DNA from: Mesostigma viride
Taxonomy: Eukaryota; Streptophyta; Mesostigmatophyceae; Mesostigmatales; Mesostigmataceae
DNA: 64,000 bases
Direction of reading: 5' to 3'
NCBI GenBank assembly: GCA_009746045.1
Contig: RPFO01000225.1
Coordinates: 1,554,454-1,618,453, forward strand
Part shown: piece by piece, positions 50,276 through 61,544 of the stretch
Numbering within the stretch: position 1 is the stretch's first letter
Layout of the letters: every line of letters begins with the position of its first letter
Made by a program: the position numbers and the translations under genes
Notes under the pieces: generated by a model
The model's database searches: none
What the model saw: the letters and a program-made list of their open reading frames with translations, nothing else
Told to the model about the DNA's origin: nothing

Positions 50276-51192
50276 TTCCATCTCCATTCATATTCATAAT
50301 CCTGCACGACTCGAAAACGCGGACAAGATAACGGCAGGCTCGAGCTACCATGGTCCGGATTCTCCCGATTTCTGGCCTGCGCTGGTTGTCTCCTTGATAT
50401 TGGCAACTCTCTCCGGTAAGAGATTTTCCGCAGTTTGGCTGTTTCGAAACGTTAATTAAGTGAGATGCCTTCGGATCAGGAGACTCACACAGCCGCGAAA
50501 TCATGCCAAAGGTCATATGTTCGATCCCTTGCTGGTAGCTTCTGAGCTTTCTTATTTTCTGTGTTCCGCGGAATCTCAGATTTGGGCCGCTAGCGTTTTC
50601 ACGTTTGTTGCTTTCTGATCCGACGACAACGTTGTGCCTTGCTCGTGTGACATCTGGCGCATGGTGTGATTCATGTGTATGGTGCTGCCTTGCCACATGG
50701 GGCTGCTTTGCCATAAGAGTGAGTGTTGGGTTCTACACATTTGCTGCATGGACCGTTAGGTGCTGGTGAGCTCTTCCTTGTAGAATGGTGATGTCTATGT
50801 CAAGGATCTGATGTCTTTTTTGTCTCTTGCACTGCTTTCATTTTAGGGGGAATTATAGGTGTCATTATTTTGGCATTTGAAGGTATAGATGTTTATCTGC
50901 AAGGGCCTGTTTTTTTTCCCCCGGCCTCTTGCATGCATGGATGTGTAGAATTGTATGTTGATGGAATTATGATTTGCCATACACATTTGCTGAGCTCAAG
51001 ATCCTTGTAGAACGCTTACATCTATGTCAAGGATCTGATTTCTTTTCCTCTTGCGTATATTGTGTCGGTTTGCTTTATTTCTTGCAGGGACCACGAGAGT
51101 AAAATGCAAGCGGTTCCACTTTCAAGTCAGCATGTGACGCCCTCTCGACCGGCCCGCTTTGTTAGCTAGCTACCATATAGTATTTGATGATA

Positions 51193-51341
51193 GGCATTGA
51201 ATGCGAAAGATGTCATAACGCCATAACAGACTGTGTTGAACAGGCATTGAATGCCGAAGATGTCATAACGCCATAACAGACTGTGTTGAAAAGGCATATT
51301 TGAATGCCGAAGATGTACATAACGCCATAACAGTGTTGAAT
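51193..51341. repeat. Three tandem ~50-bp units
   Basis: ggcattgaatgc..aagatgt.cataacgccataacag.ctgtgttgaa repeated three times with small changes, inside the CACTA element. Confidence 0.9.
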
Positions 51342-51507
51342 AGTTGAATCAACGGGTTCTGGCAGCTGTAAACATTAAAATTATTCAAACATTTAATGAA
51401 AAAATCATTATTGTTCGTGCTGTTTTGAACAGCGGTTGTTACTGGCACTGCATGCATGTGTCTGCTGCCAGCATATTGCATTATGGGTGTGTTTTTCAGC
51501 GCTGTGT

Positions 51508-51825
51508 TTTCTCACTTTTCTCACTTTTCTCACGTCCTGTTTTTCTCACTTTTCTCACGTCCTGATTTTCTCACTTTTCTCACGTTTCACACCTCCCGTT
51601 TTTCTCACTTATCTCACGTCCTGTTTTTTGAGATTTTTCTCACGTTTTCCCCCTTTTTTCACCTTTTTGGGGCAATCTCACCCGGGTGAGAAACGTGTTT
51701 TCTCACCCATTCTCACCCCATTCTCACCCTTTTTTCTCACCTTTCTCACCCATTCTCACCCATTTCTCACCCTTTTTCTCACCTTTCTCACCCTTTTTCT
51801 CACCATTTCTCACCCATTCTCAAAG
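51508..51825. repeat. Right subterminal TCTCAC array
   Basis: Dense ttctcac(c)/tctcacgt units, inverted relative to 47460-47760. Confidence 0.85.
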
Positions 51826-51839
51826 CCGAGTTCCTAGTG

Positions 51840-52155
51840 TACAGGGCCGAACGACCCCTGAGATAAGGTTTGGGGCACATGTCTAGCTTTTGAGTCAGTC
51901 TGACTTGTAAAAGCGCAACGAGAAATGGGTTCGATGCATGATACAAAATTCAGAATAATATGACCTACTTCAACTGTTTTTCTGAATTTACTGTTACAGG
52001 ATGGCATCCACAATGCCTCAGCCCAGTACGGCACACACCCAATCAAACTTATTATTTATCAAACTTAAAATAAAAGACTTTAATGATGAGCTCGTGAACA
52101 CTAGTGATGTCCCAGCTAGTGGCATGGCAAAACGACCGGCCTGGGGGCTCACCAG
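51840..52155. other. Short host-like stretch between CACTA and E4
   Basis: Non-repetitive. Its minus strand may continue the gene seen at 60254-60493: either coding to a stop near 52052, or starting an intron at the GTGAGC near 52150. Confidence 0.4.
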
Positions 52156-52160
52156 CATTG

Positions 52161-52939
52161 TGTAACGACTAAAAATGATCATCAACATCATCCACAGTCC
52201 AATATGAAAGATCTTTTACCTGGGTTGCTTTCCTGAGTCGCAGAACTTCAAGTATCCGAGCAACGTTGAGATGGGAATTCCACAGCACGTGATTTAGGGA
52301 ATCACAACCCCTTGTAGACACAAAGACAAGCTCGTGTATAGACGACCTCTGTGGAACTGAAGGACGTCTATAGCCAAGGGGCTCTTATGGATGGACAACA
52401 AAGACAAGCTTTATTATACCATGGTGAATCAAAACCAACGTAGCAACAATGGCGACCCCACGTCCTTGATATCGACGTGCTTGTCGAACTTGCTCCAACC
52501 TTAGCCTGAAGAGAACCAATCAGAACCATGGGATTCTATACAAGATCTTCGTATCCATCCTAGTCACACAGAACAGAACAACACCACACACAGCCTGGCA
52601 GAATCTTTCCATGAGATCCTAAATCTGTCGTAAGCACTTAAGTCCCAAAGGAGCATTTAAGACTCAATAGTACCAACTAACAAACTACAACCCCACGTGG
52701 ATCAGGCCACGACCAATGAGGGCTCCTATCAGTAGTATCAGCCAACAAACTACAACCCTACGTGGATCAGGCCACGACCAATGAGGGTTCCTATCAGTTG
52801 GTTGACAAAGTATCAGCTCCAAGTACCGTCGTCTTAGAAACCTCATAACTTTCTCAATACTGATCCAAAAGTCCTCAAATAAAAGCCAAACATTCACAAA
52901 ACAAAGGATGTAACAACAAAGTCATTTTTGCTTGTTACA
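52161..52939 (-). repeat. E4 3' LTR (779 bp)
   Basis: TGTAACGACT...GCTTGTTACA. It contains a tandem ~60-bp duplication (52679-52738 and 52742-52796; tacaacccNacgtggatcag), present in all three copies of this LTR here. A purine tract on the minus strand (GAGGGGGAGATA) lies just inside. Confidence 0.93.
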
Positions 52940-53298
52940 TATCTCCCCCTCAAAACTGGACCTCCCAGGTCCAATAGCCAACTCTTGAAGGCAGAGGAAC
53001 ATTGAACAGAAATCCACCATCTCTTGGGAAAAGCAGATGGGTTTTTACATCCCTGGAAACAGGGCCTCCTATCTCATAAACATCTAGTCACAGGTTTCTA
53101 CAGCAGACAAGTCACTACCTTATCTACTATAAATCCAGATAAACACATCTCATAATACAAGGTCTTCCATTCAGCATCCTGGAACCTGGAACTCTGGACT
53201 GGAACATCAGAACTGGACTGGAGCCCCCCCATCATCCATCCTGGAATCCCCCCCTCACACCACAATCCAAAGCCCCCTTTCCTTCTCAGCCCTGTTCC
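52940..53298 (-). other. E4 internal non-coding sequence next to the 3' LTR
   Basis: Contains the polypurine tract at 52940-52953. Nothing else recognised. Confidence 0.4.
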
Positions 53299-54112
53299 TC
53301 ACAGGCTATACCAATCCCCATTCAGGCCATCCTTGCCCTTGAGTCCACCCATGGGAAACTGCTCCACCATGTGGGCCAACTCTGGCCAGTCCCTGCTGAC
53401 CTGCAACACCACGCAAGTCTCAGCAGCTCCTGCCACCATCTGGGCAGCATAGCGAAGGCATGCCCCTGGATAGGAGAAGAGCACCACAGACTGACTCTCA
53501 GGGTCCATCACCCAAGTAGAGGACGTCTTGTGCCTGCTCACCCATGATCTGTACGCCCACCAGAACTGCAGAAAGGTCTTGACCACCGACCACTTAGCAC
53601 CTATCAGAGGCACCAGCACCCTTAGTGGCGTCTGACGGATCTTAAGTTCCACAGTGTACTTGGGCAACCCTGGATGGCAAAAGAGGTTAGAAGTCTCCAA
53701 AGGAAAACACCTTCTGGCAGAGCTGGAGGAAGAAGGAACCAAATCAAAGGCACCCTTCTGAACTGAAAACTCCAACAGCTCCATGTAGGAAGCCTCTCCC
53801 ATACTCACTGGCTGCAACTGAGTAAATGCCTCCTTCAAGGCCTCAGGTAAGGCTGCCAGCATGACCGGCCCCTCAGCAGGCCTCATGTCAATCTCAGGTC
53901 CTGGTGACAATGCATACATCCTACGCAGCAGATGAGCCACAAAAAGGGGAGCCACTCTCATACAGGCTTGTGTGCAGCTGAGATAGGACCTCCTCCACAT
54001 AGCCTTCAGAGCTCACCTCCCCCTCCTCTCTGTTGAGTGCAGCCAACGCCTTGGCCAAAGTCTCATAGTGGTCACAGGGGCCCGTGCAGTTCCTATGATC
54101 CACATAGGCCAC
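53299..54112 (-). CDS. E4 unassigned ORF, one frameshift
   Basis: ATG 54112 opens a 63-codon frame (DHYETLAKALAALNREEGEV, EEVLSQLHTSLYES). A neighbouring frame from ~54000 continues with VAPLFVAHLLRRMYALSPGP, ALPEALKEAFTQLQPVSMGE and QMVAGAAETCVVLQVSRDW to the stop at 53299. The two overlap by ~80 bp and a single shift near 53950 unites them as ~270 residues. The composition is that of a real folded protein. No catalytic or zinc motif is seen, and no family is recognised. Confidence 0.5.
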
Positions 54113-54840
54113 TCAGCAGCACCAAGGTAGAAACCTCCAGGTATATACTATTGGTCTGGTACACGAAGACGTGCATGCAGAACATGACCCACGTGTCTTA
54201 ATCATACCAGGAATCAAGCCCTAGGTGAACCACTCCATATGTCGAGGGTACAACACAGAAGTCACTCTCCATGTGCCATCCAAGCTCAGATCCCCTCAAC
54301 CATCCTCAGAAACTGGTCACCAAAATCTGGATGTCATCTCAGCTTAGTCCAACCAAACTCCCACCAGAGTCCATCCCACTCAACTCAGATCCCCGTCGGA
54401 TTCAATGAGTCCACATGAATCCAAGAAGGAGTAAACAGGATCAAGGCACCTAAGCCAAACAAGGCGAGGCCACTCCATGTTCTGGGACACCACCCTCCCT
54501 CAGCTAGAGTCCACGGGTGAAAGACAAGCCTGACATTCCCAGGGATAACGGGTCATCCACAGGGATCCATGCCACGAAATACTGACAACTCTCACTGCTT
54601 GATCAGGGCAGGAAGCAGAGTGTCATGTAGCAAGGCTAACCCTCTATACAGCGAACCCCACAAAACTAACTGGGCTGCCAGGGTCCAAGGCTCATCAAAG
54701 CTAGTCACCACAGCACACCCAAAGATTCCAGCCCTTCTCAAGGGAAGAGGTAGTCAGGGACAGATGCTGTATCACCACAACAGAGTGGCAGGTAACCGAG
54801 CCATAATAAATCCCCAATCCATCCCAACTGGGGACCTCCC

Positions 54841-55010
54841 TCAGATCACCAACAGGTCATAGCAGGCTGGGTGGATTCCAAGAATGCTCAATCCTAACAC
54901 AGGGGCTGGCGTGAGCTTCTGCTGCAGCAAGTCCAAGGCCTGCTGACACCCGTCAGTCCACGCAAACTGGAACGAGGAAACGTCAACAGCGCCCCAGGTG
55001 GAAGTGCAGT
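54841..55010 (-). pseudogene. Ty3/gypsy RT-RNase H junction relic in E4
   Basis: The minus strand encodes FQFAWTDGCQQALDLLQQKL then TPAPVLGL, the typical connection before Ty3 RNase H (E2 has FDWTPECQQAFDLLKSRLTT). No flanking catalytic blocks survive. Confidence 0.7.
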
Positions 55011-58000
55011 CACCAAGAGGCAGGAGCAATCCAGCAGGAAGACGTCGCCAACAGGGTCGCCTCAGGAAGATCAAGGGTATCTCAGAAGTACACCCATGAT
55101 GAAGAGAGGCCGTGGACAGGGTTGTCACCAGTGGGTACCCGTCAGCAGGTTGGGGAGGTGCCACAAAGCACAGCCAAAATAGCCCACCGATGGCCAGCGA
55201 AACCAGGATACCACATAGTCAGGGATCTATGAGGTGAGCCCGACAGGATGAACTGAAATCCCAGGGTGAATCCACGCTATGATCCTCACAGATCTCCTCC
55301 CCACCAGAACAAAATTCCCCCCCTCCAGTCGCACCAAAGGAGTGAGAGTGAGGTAAAGCCACATCTCCTTAGTAGCTAGTACACTCAAACCCATAGCCAG
55401 TGGCCTATGATAATCACAAGGCACACTATTTCTCCATAAGATGCCTGGGAAAACCATCCACAGCCTTGAGAGGGATAGCAGAAGATCAGTAATGCCTCAC
55501 CAGCATTATGAACGGTATGCCCCAACTTGTAAATCGTAGCACACGCTACCCCATGCAAGGGCTAGGTGCAGCCCAATCCCCTGCACGCCCTGCTCCCCAC
55601 ACAAATCCCCCTCAGCATAACTGGTAAACTGGAGACTACCAGCATGCCTAATAATTCCACCCCTCTGCGTAGAATAAGCTGTAATAATCCTGGTATCAGC
55701 TTCCCAAGATTGACAGCATGACCTAGCAGGAACAAACGCCATGGGATACGCATGAAGACAGAGGCCCAGCCAACCAGAGAAGGGTGGGGGAGGCAAGTCT
55801 CTCAGCCCACTAAACCACTGGTGGCCTGCAGGGTCGCTCTATTAAGACGTCCTATGCACCTCATGACTAAAGATGGGGTGGGAACTACAGCATCCAAGAC
55901 AGAGTTGCATACAAGGCAGCTTGAGAGCAGACTGAAAGCAATCACCAATCAGCCAACTGATGTGCCCAAGCTTGGCAGGGCCCCAGCAACAAATCACTCC
56001 CCGCATCCATCCAGGTGGCACTACCATGCAAGGTAATGTGGGCATTAGGATCGAAGGAGCCCAAGACAAGGTTGCACAAGTAGGGCAGCGTAAGGGTATG
56101 CTGGATGAGGCCATCAGTCATCAAACAGATACACCCTCAGCTTGGCAGGGCCCTAGCAAGTAGACTGAACCATGTCCCCCTAGTCAAAGCATGGAAAGTA
56201 GTATCCATGTCCGTGGACCACGTAGACTGCCAAATGGTATTAATGTCAGTGTACCACGGATACTGATGCACATGAGGCAGGTTGTAAGGGTGGTAGAGGG
56301 CTGAATGGGTCCCCCAACTAACCCACACCTCTAAGCTCATGTGAGCCCCGCCCAGCACCAAGTAGTCCAACTCCTCAATTAAGAGTCAACGGAGTGGGCA
56401 TCATTGTCATCACTGTCATGCCAAAGATTCCAGTCGCCCCACAGTTGTAGCTCCGTTGATCCCGCCCATCATCCAACCCACAAGGACATCCTACCCACGC
56501 AAACATGATGCCAGACCCCCCGTGCAAGCAGTCCCATTCATACAACCATCATGCTGTGCAAGCAATCAGCTCAAGGGCGGATGGTGTACTATCAAGACAA
56601 CAAGCCATCCTGGCACCATGCAAGCAAGAATAAGTCCATAGCAGGGCAAAGCAAGGGTAGGAGGTTACTCATCTGCACAAGGCTGGCTTGATGTCCACCA
56701 GCAGGCAGGACCCAGCACTGCGTCAGGAGCAGGCACCAGCATTACAGATACTCGTCACTTGGGCGTCCCCAAGTCACCAGAGTCGCCAGCGGCCACCATG
56801 CAGTGCTTGCAGTCGCCACCACGAGTGCTCTCAGGCCCCACCATGAGTGCTGGTAGTCGCCACCAGGAGTGCTGGCACTCGTCACCATGAGTGCTTGCAG
56901 TTGCCACCAACAGCACTAGTCCACTACCAGGGTACTCTCCAACGTAGCCTCCATGCACCATGCCCGCCATAGACATGTTCCCAATCCCCCACTGGCCTCA
57001 AGCCCCCAAGAGGCTACTGCCACCACGCCCAATCAGCGTTGGACCACCCCCACATGTGGGTATCCAACACAGCTGTTGCCTGACTGTACAACCAAGACTA
57101 GCTGCTTGCGCCGATCACGCTATGGGGAAGTGACTAAGCTGCTTTATGGAGGCCTGGGACGGACACCAATGAGCCTGGCTCCAGAAGCTGCTTGGAAGAA
57201 GGACCACATGCTGTCAACTGCCCGGACTAAACGTCAATCAGGCTGCAGGAAGGAGCCAGCACTCTTCACTATGGCACTCAGAAAACTGCCTAGTAGGCAA
57301 GCCACAGACTGCCAACCTATTAAGATAGCAGACTCGAACAGGGCTACTACCAAGTGCCAGGTAGCCAGAACTCCTAAGCCGGAGGAACACAAGGGCCTGA
57401 GGTTGTCCAACAGCCAGCAGAATTGCCCAAAAATCGAAAAAATGGGCCTAAAAACGCCTTGACCAGTGTCAAAAATTCTGATCTGAGAACTATATCAGAT
57501 ATATTCACAGATAAGAACTATGACAGCAGCCCTGGTGTCCATACTTGCTGTCCTAGTGCACCTCCTAGGCCCAACAGGGACCATCTGCCAACAAGCAGTG
57601 GTAACCATCCTGTCCTGGGAGAAGTAAATGCGTGGTCACAATGGTCTGGCGCCGGTAAGGGCCCCAACTGGCAAGTGACCCACACCCCACTTGTGAAGGG
57701 ACATTGTCAAGCAAGTGGTCCACCCCCTCTGGGAACATGTGTCAAAGGACACCGTCTAGCAAGTGGGCAACCCATGCAAGAGACACCTGGCAACTCATGG
57801 GTGCACGTGTGATACCCTCTAGGGAACAACCCACTGCAGGTATCCCGCTGTCCCCTGATGTGGTGGCATCTACCATGCCATATGCCTCATGATAGCATCT
57901 GGCACCCCTTTGGCAGACCTGGGATATCCACTCCCCCGCAGAAATTTTCTCAGGGTAACTAGACACAGCTGTCCAAGTATGATAGTGGAAACCCCGTAAA

Positions 58001-59087
58001 TGCTGTTGTTCTGCCCTGGCATGTGTGATGCCGTCTGGAAATTACATTGCAGACATCCAGGATGTCCACTCCCCCGCAAAAAATTGCTCAGGGTAACCAG
58101 ACGTAGCTGCCACCAATCTGGACAACTCCTAGGGAGCTCGCCCTACCCATAGTACCATGATGATAGTGGAAACAACACAAATGCCGTTGTTCTCCTCCCC
58201 ACCAAAACCAAACCACCATACACGTGGGAGGAACCAAAGCTCAACCTAGAACGCCTCCACTGTCATGATGCTCAACCAGAAAAGGAAGAGTTTCCCCCAC
58301 AACTGAAACAAATGTTTGGCGACGCGTGAATTAAGGACGTGCCACAGTCCTTAAACAGCAAGGGTAGGCTGCCCATGCACCGAAGAAAAGGATCCTGAAA
58401 GATTGTCAAGTGAGTGCAAAAGGAACCTTGCGTAAAAAGGCAGCCCTGAATCCCTACTGTCCGCTCATCCGGAGCCACCCTCAAAAGACACGAGGTGTAA
58501 CCTGAGCCACACCGTAAAAATGTCGTCAAAGAAAAGCAGCACCGGGAAAAAAAACAACCTTAGACGGCGACATCGTCAGGCGGTCGCGGTGGTGGTCGTG
58601 CGTGCAGCCGCAACCCGGAAACCGGGTGATAGGTGCCGTCGGCAGCAACAGTGCGTCGGCTCAGCCATAACCCGTAGCGCCATGTCAGCCTGGCCGAAAA
58701 CAGAGTCTGCAGGGAAAAAAGACAGCTCCTAGCAGGATTCTGGAGCCGGACCTGCTGAGCTACTGGCCCAATACTCCGCATCGCCCTGCTCGAAACGTAG
58801 CAACACTTGCGTAATGCCGATATATAAAGATGTTTGGAGCTAGGCAGAGACTGCGGCGTCAGCAGCCACGACAGACAGGGCGGTGGTCGGACTTCAGCAC
58901 GATGCGGCCAGCCAGCCGAAAGCCCGTAAGTAAGGACGCTTGTCAATGAAATATTGCACGAATTTAAAGAAAGGGACGGTGACTTAGTGGTGCGTTAATA
59001 ATGGCTTATGCAACACCCTTTTCTAGGGAGAGGTGAAGGAGAAGGTCGCCCACACCTGGTTCCGTAGGGATGAAGGTGATTGTGTAA
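55011..59087 (-). other. E4 internal non-coding region
   Basis: About 4 kb of short frames only. 55210-55440 resembles 18230-18440 of E3 (gatctcctcccc, cccacag/aagtggcc, caaggcacac). 56810-56930 has spaced copies of gtcgccacca(g/c)gagtgct. Segments near 57900 and 58050 repeat a ~50-bp stretch (ccactcccccgcaaaaat, ctcagggtaa). Confidence 0.45.
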
Positions 59088-59102
59088 CCCGCCTCACTTC
59101 AG

Positions 59103-59252
59103 TCATAGAAGTACGATTGAATTAAGTTGACGCCGTGGAGTATGAGTAGTTGTCTCAGCACCTTCCCTAGCAATGGGTTCCAGAGATGATGACGGATCTC
59201 CCAAACCTTGATTAGTAGGGGGTAAAGGTGATTGTGTCTTCGAACTACTCAT
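59103..59252 (-). pseudogene. E4 gag N-terminal remnant
   Basis: From ATG 59252 it encodes MSSSKTQSPLPPTNQGLGDP and on to TPRRQL, the same start as E5 gag at 61545, and then stops. Homology with E5 ends at ~59088. Confidence 0.8.
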
Positions 59253-59465
59253 ACTTCCACATGGAGTCGCGATCGTCTGCCTAGTAGACACAACGGTTAC
59301 GGCTGACTTCTAGTGTTACAGAGCAAGACAGTCACATCAGGATGTGTCTCAGTCTGTAACACCGTAAGTTTTCCGCAACTCTATGAATCTTCTCGGATGA
59401 CAGACATCTGATCAACGTTGTACTACCCGGAAGGTTACGACTTCAAGAGAAACACCAAAGTAGAG

Positions 59466-59479
59466 ATCCCCGATACCAA
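59466..59479 (-). other. E4 primer-binding site
   Basis: Minus strand TTGGTATCGGGGAT next to the 5' LTR; one change from TTGGTATCGGAGG. Confidence 0.75.
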
Positions 59480-60258
59480 TGTAACGACTAAAAATGATCA
59501 TCAACATCATCCACAGTCCAATATGAAAGATCTTTTACCTGGGTTGCTTTCCTGAGTCGCAGAACTTCAAGTATCCGAGCAACGTTGAGATGGGAATTCC
59601 ACAGCACGTGATTTAGGGAATCACAACCCCTTGTAGACACAAAGACAAGCTCGTGTATAGACGACCTCTGTGGAACTGAAGGACGTCTATAGCCAAGGGG
59701 CTCTTATGGATGGACAACAAAGACAAGCTTTATTATACCATGGTGAATCAAAACCAACGTAGCAACAATGGCGACCCCACGTCCTTGATATCGACGTGCT
59801 TGTCAAACTTGCTCCAACCTTAGCCTGAAGAGAACCAATCAGAACCATGGGATTCTATACAAGATCTTCGTATCCATCCTAGTCACACAGAACAGAACAA
59901 CACCACACACAGCCTGGCAGAATCTTTCCATGAGATCCTAAATCTGTCGTAAGCACTGAAGTCCCAAAGGAGCATTTAAGACTCAATAGTACCAACTAAC
60001 AAACTACAACCCCACGTGGATCAGGCCACGACCAATGAGGGCTCCTATCAGTAGTATCAGCCAACAAACTACAACCCTACGTGGATCAGGCCACGACCAA
60101 TGAGGGTTCCTATCAGTTGGTTGACAAAGTATCAGCTCCAAGTACCGTCGTCTTAGAAACCTCATAACTTTCTCAATACTGATCCAAAAGTCCTCAAATA
60201 AAAGCCAAACATTCACAAAACAAAGGATGTAACAACAAAGTCATTTTTGCTTGTTACA
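59480..60258 (-). repeat. E4 5' LTR (779 bp)
   Basis: Nearly identical to 52161-52939; changes seen are a for g near 59807 and g for t near 59959. Its reverse complement is the E5 LTR at 60537-61316. Confidence 0.93.
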
Positions 60259-60493
60259 CATTGCCGGACTGAGCCGATGCTGCTGCTACACCACTGGCAG
60301 CATTGCTATCATTTCCCCTTTTCCTCTTGCTGCGGTTCAGCTCGTTTGCTGCCTGGCCTACGCCAACAATGGCACGCGGACTAGGCGCAGGCGCTTTGGC
60401 CATGTCGGCGGCCTGTTTCGGCATTAAAAAAGCTGCGATCCCCCCAGATTTAATTTTCCCCAGTATTCCTTTCGGCGCCATCCCTTCACCCAA
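60254..60493 (-). pseudogene. Start of a possible host gene, broken by E4
   Basis: From ATG 60493, ~78 codons of Ala/Lys-rich sequence (GILGKIKSGGIAAFLMPKQA) with a basic cluster NRSKRKRG resembling a nuclear signal. E4 inserts after QSGN. In the empty site (one CATTG kept) the frame either runs ~30 more codons to a stop near 52052, or meets a consensus donor CTG|GTGAGC eight bases on, so this may be a first exon. E5 sits 43 bp upstream of the ATG. The family is unknown. Confidence 0.45.
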
Positions 60494-60536
60494 AAACTTC
60501 CAACCCCCAGGTCGCTAACTTTTCTAGTTGACTATC

Positions 60537-61316
60537 TGTAACAAGCAAAAATGACTTTGTTGTTACATCCTTTGTTTTGTGAATGTTTGGCTTTTATTCG
60601 AGGACTTTTGGATCAGTATTGAGAAAGTTATGAGGTTTCTAAGACGACGGTACTTGGAGCTGATACTTTGTCAGCCAACTGATAGGAACCCTCATTGGTC
60701 GTGGCCTGATCCACGTAGGGTTGTAGTTTGTTGGCTGATACTACTGATAGGAGCCCTCATTGGTCGTGGCCTGATCCACGTGGGGTTGTAGTTTGTTAGT
60801 TGGTACTATTGAGTCTTAAATGCTCCTTTGGGACTTCAGTGCTCACGACAGATCTAAGATCTCATGGAAAGATTCTGCCAGGCTGTGTGTGGTGTTGTTC
60901 TGTTTTGTGTGACTAGGATGGATACGAAGATCTTGTATAGGATTCCATGGTTCTGATTGGTTCTCTTCAGGCTAAGGTTGGAGCAAGCTCGACAAGCACG
61001 TCGATATCAAGGACGTGGGGTCGCCATTGTTGCTACGTTGGTTTTGATTCACCATGGTATAATAAAGCTTGGCTTTGTTGTCCAATCCATAAGAGCCCCT
61101 TGGCTATAGACGACCTTCAGTTCCACAGAGGCCGTCTATACACGAGCTTGTCTTTGTGTCTACAAGGGGTTGTGATTCCCTAAATCACGTGCTGTGGAAT
61201 TTCCATCTCAACGTTGCTCGGATACTTGAAGTTCTGCGACTCAGGAAAGCAACCCAGGTAAAAGATCTTTCATATTGGACTGTGGATGATGTTGATGATC
61301 ATTTTTAGTCGTTACA
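60537..61316 (+). repeat. E5 5' LTR (780 bp)
   Basis: TGTAACAAGC...AGTCGTTACA, the reverse complement of the E4 LTR with a few substitutions. Confidence 0.92.
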
Positions 61317-61329
61317 TTGGTATCGGAGG
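61317..61329 (+). other. E5 primer-binding site
   Basis: TTGGTATCGGAGG directly after the LTR. Its complement ends CCTCCGATACCA(A), which fits an initiator-Met-like tRNA with a CTCCGAT acceptor strand. Confidence 0.8.
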
Positions 61330-61544
61330 ATCTCTACTTTGGTGTTTCTCTTGAAGTCGCAACCTTCCGGGTAGTACAACGTTGATCAGATGTCTGTCAT
61401 CCGAGAAGATTCATAGAGTTGCGGAAAACTTACGGTGTTACAGATTGAGACACATCCTGATGTGACTGTCTTGCTCTGTAACACTAGAAGTCAGCCGTAA
61501 CCGTTGTCTCTACTAGGCAGACGATCGCGACTCCATGTGGAAGT

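Larger units (their letters stand above)
47446..51839. mobile_element. CACTA/EnSpm DNA transposon
   Basis: Ends are inverted: CACTAGGAACTC at 47446 and GAGTTCCTAGTG ending at 51839. They are flanked by TA on both sides (2-bp duplication). Both subterminal regions are dense arrays of short gagaaa/tctcac repeats in opposite orientation (47460-47760 and 51508-51825), typical of transposase-binding arrays. Inside is a probable spliced gene on the minus strand (47955-49954). No TNP2-type catalytic domain was identified. Confidence 0.82.
52161..60258 (-). mobile_element. E4: LTR element, coding-poor derivative of the E5 family
   Basis: LTRs 52161-52939 and 59480-60258 are flanked by CATTG (52156-52160 and 60259-60263). 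The primer-binding site and polypurine tract give minus orientation. The first ~390 bp inside the 5' LTR equal the E5 leader and gag start, then the sequence diverges at ~59088. Only an RNase H relic (54841-55010) and an unassigned ORF (53299-54112) remain, so it depends on another element. The LTRs show about two substitutions in 779 bp, so it is recent. Confidence 0.9.

Noticed and set aside
52685-52897. 70-codon ORF repeated in three LTR copies
   Set aside because: It lies across the LTR tandem duplication and regulatory sequence; repeated only because the LTR is repeated.
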